Under the pieces are notes generated by a model. The model was not told the origin of the DNA and made no database searches. It was given only the letters and a program-made list of their open reading frames with translations. Positions 58,495 through 64,000 of a stretch of DNA of 64,000 nucleotides are shown here, piece by piece. The translations under genes were made by a program, and so were the position numbers. Positions within the stretch are counted from its first letter, which is position 1. The number at the start of each line of letters is the position of its first letter. Source of the DNA: Lampris incognitus (Eukaryota; Chordata; Actinopteri; Lampriformes; Lampridae); assembly GCF_029633865.1 (NCBI RefSeq), contig NC_079222.1:35641327-35705326 (forward strand). The letters are read 5' to 3'.

Positions 58495-59075
58495 ATGTCA
58501 TCTGCGAACATCATAGTCCACGGAGACTCCTGCATGACCTCGTCTGTCAATCTGCCCATCACCATTGCAAACAAGAAAGTGCTCAGAGCCGATCCTTGAT
58601 GTAATCCCACCTCCACCTTGAACCCCATCCGTCACTCCTACTGCACACCTCATCACTGTCACACTTTCCTCATTCATATCCTGCACCACTCCTACATAAT
58701 TCTCTGCCTCTCCTGATTTCCTCATACAATACCACACCTCCTCTCTCAGGACCCTGTCATATGCTTTCTCTAAGTCCACAAAGACACCATGTAATCCCTT
58801 CTGACCTTCTCTATACTTCTCCATCACCATTCTCAAAGCAAACATCACATCTGTGGTGCTCTTTCATGGCATGAAACCATACTGCTGCTCACTAATCCTC
58901 ACCTCTCCTCTTAACCTAGCTTCTATTACTCTTTCCCATATCTTCCTGCTGTGGCTGATCAACTTTATACCTCTGTAGTTGTTACAGTTCTGCACATCGC
59001 CCTTGTTCTTGATAATGCTTCTTCTCCACTCCTCAGCTATCCTCTCACTTTCCAAGATTGTTAAACAATCTAGTT
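58495..59075 (-). pseudogene. RTE-like LINE reverse transcriptase remnant
   Basis: The - strand gives NYRGIKLISHSRKIWERVIE, EVRISEQQYGFMP, then FALRMVMEKYREGQKGLHGV and FVDLEKAYDRVLREEVWYCM with RCAVGVTDGV: RT blocks of the RTE-like family whose 3' ends are scattered in the window. A stop separates the two frames; the YADD block is not reached. Confidence 0.75.
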
Positions 59076-59640
59076 AAAAACTCCACTGTCATCGCTCCTA
59101 AACACCTATATCCTCCCACTAATCCAGATAATAATCATAATAATAATAATAATAATAATAACAATAATGAATTTTATTTGGGGGCACCTTTCAGCGCACT
59201 CGACACCTTACAGGACACAGTTGAAAACAAGCAGCACTGTATCAGACAGCATCAAAACAAAGCAGGGTAGACAATAAAAAGTTAACACAACAGATAAAAT
59301 CATCATCTGCAAAAAACTCAGTGAAGTGTGGCTCAGGATCAGACTTAATATGCCAGTTTGAATTTACCATTGAATTTGAATTTGCCAGAGATTATGGAAA
59401 ACAACAAATTATCTGATCCTGAACATAGGATATTGCAGTTGGTTGGTAAGTGATCTGAAACTTGTTTAGAGTTTTGCTTCGGATTTAAGCCATTATCAGG
59501 CTTTGTTGAGCTGAGCACTTGCTAGTTTCACTCTCTGAGTTTCAATAGGTGGGTCAGCTAATGAGGGTCACGCCTTCTATTGCTTCCTTTGTTGTGAAAA
59601 TCAGACGGGGGCGGGTTCAGCTGTGGTACTTCCTGGTATT
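59076..59640. other. non-coding, (TAA)n tract
   Basis: (AAT)n at 59131-59168; TTTTATTTGGGGGCACCTTT resembles a LINE/SINE end. Nothing else recognised. Confidence 0.35.
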
Positions 59641-59730
59641 TAAACACACAGCTGTGCTGTAGCGTGAGCCCTTATGTGTCAGACCTCACTGTGTTAAGAC
59701 CAAATTGGGTGAAGACCTGCGAGTCTACCT

Positions 59731-61850
59731 GTGCGAGGCCACCGAGCAAGGACACTGACTGGTAATTCCCTTTTCTTCTATTTTCTCAGCCACCATGTGC
59801 TACAAAGACATCCCTGTCATTCAAGGTTATCAAAAGAAAATCGCAATGCAACCCAGGGAACCTCTACTCACTCCTCCTTTACTTTTGGCGTATGGAATTG
59901 CCAATCAGCTGTAAGTAAAACAGAATTTATCCAAGCACTTGCTAATCTGTCAGACATTCAGCTACTAGCCCTGACGAAACCTGGATACAGAAAACACTGC
60001 CACACCGGCCGCAGTCTGTTGGGCGGTACAGGTGTCCCCATTTCCAACGACTGGAAATTCACTAAGCTTTCTCCCCTAAGCAACAACTCCTCCTTTGAAT
60101 ACCATGCAGTCACGGTTGCTGCTCCTATTAAGCGATTTGTGGTTGTCATATACCATCCACCAGGGTCACCAGGGTGTCAACTGGGGAACTTTGTAGCCGA
60201 ACTAGCCATGTTACGCTCAGCCAGTCCTGACGATGACACACCACTGATTGTCATGGGAGACACGAATATCCATACTGACAAAACCCAAGAGACTGACTTC
60301 CTGTCTCTTTTGCCCGCTTTTGACCTCAAACAGGTCCCCATTCCTCCCACACACACAAAGCGGGCAATACTCTTGATCTGATTTTGAATTGGGACTGCTC
60401 CACAGCAAATCTGACTGTCGCCCCCCCCCCCCCACCACCACCACCACCACATCTGTCAGACCACTTCTTTATTCAATTCACAGCCTCCTTACTGGAACAT
60501 CCTCATGTTCCTCTACAAATGGCCTCCTTCCGCCGAAACATCCGGTCTCTTTCCTAGCTTTCCAATGAAATGAGGTCTTGGCTTCCATGCCTCATAATGA
60601 ATTCTCTTCACTGCCTGTCAACAAGGCTACAGACACACTCTGTTCTTCACTAGCCTCCTCTCTTAACAACCTCTTCCCTCTAGCATCCAAACCTGCACGT
60701 AACGCCCCACCCCCCAAGTCCATGGCTCACTGAGGTCAGCAAAGGGCGGGACTCAGAGCAGCAGAGAGAAAATGGTGTAAAACCAGACAGTCAACTGACC
60801 TCAGTGACTATCAGTGTCTCCTAGCATCAGGGTCCGAAATTAACTTTTTGGCTTACCGGCCAAGGGGACTGGTAGATGAAAAAATCTACCGGCCAAGCAT
60901 ATTTTTTACCAGCCAAAATAATTAGTAGCCTTTTTTGGGCCGCTGGGTCACGTCCTACCTCTTGGAGATCTTTTAGAGTATCTTGGAGGGGAGAAGTGTC
61001 CAAACCACACAGCTTATCCACACGGGTGCCTCAAGGGTCAATGTTCGGTCTCCTTCTCTTCTCAATATACACCATATCACTTGGTGCAATCATCCGCTCC
61101 CATGGTTTCTCAAAACATTGCTATGCTGACGATACCCAGCTCTTCCTATCATTCCCGCAAGATGATCTCAGTCTTGGCACGGATATCGTCATGCCTTGAT
61201 GATATTTCTTCATGAACAAAAGAACACCACCTTCAGCTTAACCTATCTAAGACTGAGCTCCTCGTCATCTCAGCCAGTCCATCCTTACAACAACAGATCA
61301 ATATCCAGCTCGGATCAACCCAACTCATGCCCACAAAGTCTGCCCAAAACCTGGGTGTCATAATTGATGACCAACTAACCTTTAAGGTTCACATGGCCTC
61401 GATTGCTCGGTCATGCAGAGTTGTCATGTACAACATCAGGAAAATTAGACCCTACCTGTCTGAGCATGCAGCACAACTCCTGGTACAGGCTCTTGTAATA
61501 TCACACATTGACTACTGGAACTCCTTACCGGCAGGTCTCCCTGCATGCACTTTCAAACCTCTGCAAATGATCCAGAATGCGGGGGCGCATCTAGTCTTCA
61601 ACCAACCCAAAACAGCACATGTCACTCCTCTGTTCATATCCCTCCACTGGCTCCCAGGACCTGCCCACATCAAATTAAAACCTTGATGCCCACTTACAAA
61701 ACAGCAACTAAAACGGCTCCCACCTACCTGAACTCCCTCATTCAGGTCTACACTCAGTCCTGCTCACTATGTTCTGCCAATGAATTGCACCTAGCACTTC
61801 CGCCACAACGGGGCCTTAAGTCACTAGCCAGACTCTGAACGATTAAACCT
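59731..61850 (+). pseudogene. L2-like LINE, endonuclease and RT
   Basis: Endonuclease: FGVWNCQSAVSKTEFIQALA, FVVVIYHPPGSPG, PLIVMGDTNIHTDK (NIH motif) and LDLILNWDCSTANLT. After frameshifts, [22 protein letters not shown] and [20 protein letters not shown] (YADD). C-terminus: AQNLGVIIDDQLTFKVHMAS, PLFISLHWLPGPAHIKLK. A hAT-like end is inserted at 60828-60945. The CPTH-like block is degraded; dead. Confidence 0.85.
60828..60945. mobile_element. hAT-like terminal fragment inside the L2-like LINE
   Basis: CAGGGTCCGAAATTAACTTT begins with the CAGGG of many fish hAT ends and contains two copies of a CTACCGGCCAAG-type motif (one as CTTACCGGCCAAGG). No second terminus seen. Confidence 0.5.
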
Positions 61851-61861
61851 CAGCTGCAATC

Positions 61862-62640
61862 AGTAATGTTAAAAATCAAAAACTAACCCAGAAATCTTGG
61901 TGTAGTCGTGGACTCTGACCTGAATTTCAACAGCCACATTAAAATAATTACAAAGTCAGCCTACTATCACCTGAAGAATATATCAAGAATTAAAGGATTT
62001 ATGTCTCAACAGCATTTGGAAAAAACTTGTCTATGTTTAACTTAAGTCAAGTCGACTACTGAAAAAAAATCCATCAAACAGCTGCAGCTGATTCAGAATG
62101 CAGCCACTCAAGTTCTTACTAAGAACAAAACGTGGATCACATCACTCCAGTTCTCGGGTCCTTACACTGCAGATAATTGATTTTATAACTCTGCTCTTGG
62201 CTTATGCACTGAATGGTTTAGGGCCAAAAATACATTTCTGATCTTCTGGTATGCTATGAACCACTCAGACAGGTCTGCTTTATGTCCCCCAAGTCAAAAC
62301 TAAACATGGAGAGGCAGCTTTCAGTTTTTATGCACCAAATATCTGGAAAAAAAACTCCGGGAAACCTGCAGGTCTGCTGCAACTCTCTGATCTTTAAATC
62401 AAGGCTGAAGACTTTCCTGTTTGCCGTTGCCTTTTATTAAATCAAATGTGAAGCTTTTGATTGTCATCTTACACTGCACTGTAACTTTTACTCCATCTTT
62501 TTATTTGATTTTAAATGCCTATTTATTGCTTTGTATTGGTTTTAAATTGTGTCTTAATGTCTTTTCTGTTTCATGTAAAGCACTTGTTGCTGAAATATGC
62601 TATACAAATAAATTTCCCTTGCCTTGCTGTCAGAGTATAA
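61862..62640 (+). pseudogene. second L2-like LINE, C-terminal end and 3' terminus
   Basis: NLGVVVDS-type block at 61893, then ITKSAYYHLKNISRIKGFM-like and LRSSATLSDLKSRLKTFLF-like blocks in broken frames. The 3' end CTATACAAATAAATTTCCCT followed by TGCCTTGC is L2-like. It directly follows the first L2-like element. Confidence 0.7.
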
Positions 62641-64000
62641 GTCTTATGATCCAATATATGCATTTTTGTGTGATTTATTCTTTACTGTTCTTGGTTGGTC
62701 ACCACATACTCTTCTTTTCCACCAGTTTATCCTGAAACGTCAACTCAAATCTTTCATTTGTTTACCAAAGTTGAAAAGAACATTGATGTAGGAAGAATAC
62801 ATTTTGAGATGTTGAAATGACGTTAAATGAAGAATTATTTATATTATTTAAATGTTTGATGCATTATTTATCTCTGTTGTTAAAGTTACATCAAAATCAA
62901 ACTGTGATATGACTGCTGGGTATTGTAAAATATTCATATTTAATTTACAGTTGCAGTTTGAATTCAGATTCATGATCTTGAATTGAAATCACATTGTTCT
63001 GGTTGCAGTCTTGATTAAATTTGCTATGGTCTTGGGCTTGACTCGGTTTCACCTGAGGTGGTCTCAAATTCAGCTCTGCCAGCGAGACAAGGGAAGGTGA
63101 CAGTCAAGATGTCTGATAGAACTTCATATTAACCTCCTGATATGGCAACAAGCTATGTAGACCATGCCCCTCAGTTGTATTGCCCAATTTAGTTAATGCA
63201 ATGACATCCTGAGAAAAAGGATGAGAAAGAATGAACTGTCTTTCACACAACAGGGAGTGATGAAGTCTGATAGGAATAAAGCCAATATGGATTCAACAAC
63301 CACCTGTCCTTTTGACAGCACCATATGATTCCATTAACTATTTATACAGGGCTTTAAGTAGGGTATGAAGCGCTACTTCTCCTCAGGCTCAAGCAACAGC
63401 AAAGCCAGCAAACAGAAGATGGCAGGACAACAAAGGGAGACTAATCGCATTACAACATGTTAATAGGGGCTCTATGAATAACTGACCCTTTATATTTTTG
63501 TGTGCACCAGCTGTATATAGTCAGTAGTGCCAACTCACTGCAGAACTCCAGTTAGGTTGGCCTTTTAACTACATTTACTACAAAGAAAAACATTCATTCG
63601 AGCGCTCCTTTTTTTTTTACACTTGTAACCAACGCCAGTGTGGCAGAAGACAAAAACAAGTCCAACAGAGACCAGCGGTCTTCTTATCTTGAATTTACTT
63701 TTTCCATCATCATAAATGCAATCATCCATCTGTCCATCCATCCAATGTGTTTGTAATGTGGAGGAGATATAGAGTGGGAGAGAACAATGTAAAATGTCAT
63801 CCAGATGCAAATACAAAGCTTGTCCCTTTCCATCAGTTTGAGAGGGAAATCAAACTTCAAGAAAGTATGTGTTCATACAACTTTGAAGAGCATGGGCATT
63901 TCAGTCTGTTGGGTACAACTGTGCAACAGTCGGAGCATGGAACTCAAACCGCGTACAAACATTACGCAGTTCAAGAAGAAGTACAAAGGACTGATATCAA
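62641..64000. other. end of window, nothing recognised
   Basis: Only a CCATC patch near 63725-63742. No scamp1 exon 1 seen on the - strand. Confidence 0.3.

Overview
The window looks like teleost fish genomic DNA. Two genes recognisable from their translated exons lie tail to tail: an LHFPL2-type tetraspan gene on the + strand (coding exons 9125-9545 and 21396-21652) and a SCAMP1-type secretory carrier membrane protein gene on the - strand (eight of the expected nine coding exons, from 55312 down to 38705, with exon 3 present twice). The same two genes are convergent neighbours in human 5q14, so this is a conserved syntenic block. The fish assignment rests on the repeats: Tc1 elements with ACTACCGTTCAAAAGTTTGG-type ends, tRNA-headed SINEs, L2-, L1/Tx1- and RTE-like LINEs, a Ty3/gypsy remnant, and very dense (CA)n and (CT)n microsatellites.

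Layout. 1-9 kb: upstream DNA and 5' non-coding part of lhfpl2, with a G-rich repeat (138-231), a 180-bp tandem duplication (1185-1545), a 42-bp minisatellite (3278-3863), a long (CT)n tract (3979-4613), a SINE A/SINE B chimera (5505-6063) and a 21-bp perfect hairpin (7524-7572). 9.1-23 kb: lhfpl2 coding exons, a 11.85-kb intron full of LINE and MITE insertions, and a probable 3'UTR to about 23.0 kb. 23-37 kb: the intergenic space between the two gene ends, almost wholly mobile-element debris (a near-complete 1,610-bp Tc1 element, other Tc1 relics, R2/HERO-like and RTE-like LINEs, a hAT-like fragment, a 487-bp foldback element). 37-55.3 kb: scamp1 on the - strand, its introns holding a nested Ty3/gypsy element (41271-44424), several SINEs, a 1.49-kb tandem duplication that doubles exon 3, and a palindromic Tc1 derivative. 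55.3-64 kb: intron 1 or upstream DNA of scamp1 with RTE-like and L2-like LINEs; the first coding exon of scamp1 was not found and probably lies beyond the window.

Both genes encode four-pass membrane proteins. They are neighbours by conserved linkage and nothing in the sequence shows a shared pathway. I found no operon, CRISPR or other prokaryotic feature and no functional RNA gene. The most unusual observations are the in-frame duplication of scamp1 exon 3 with breakpoints in (CA)n tracts, the palindromic Tc1 derivative in intron 2, and several target-site-flanked non-autonomous elements. No clearly new biological system is evident.
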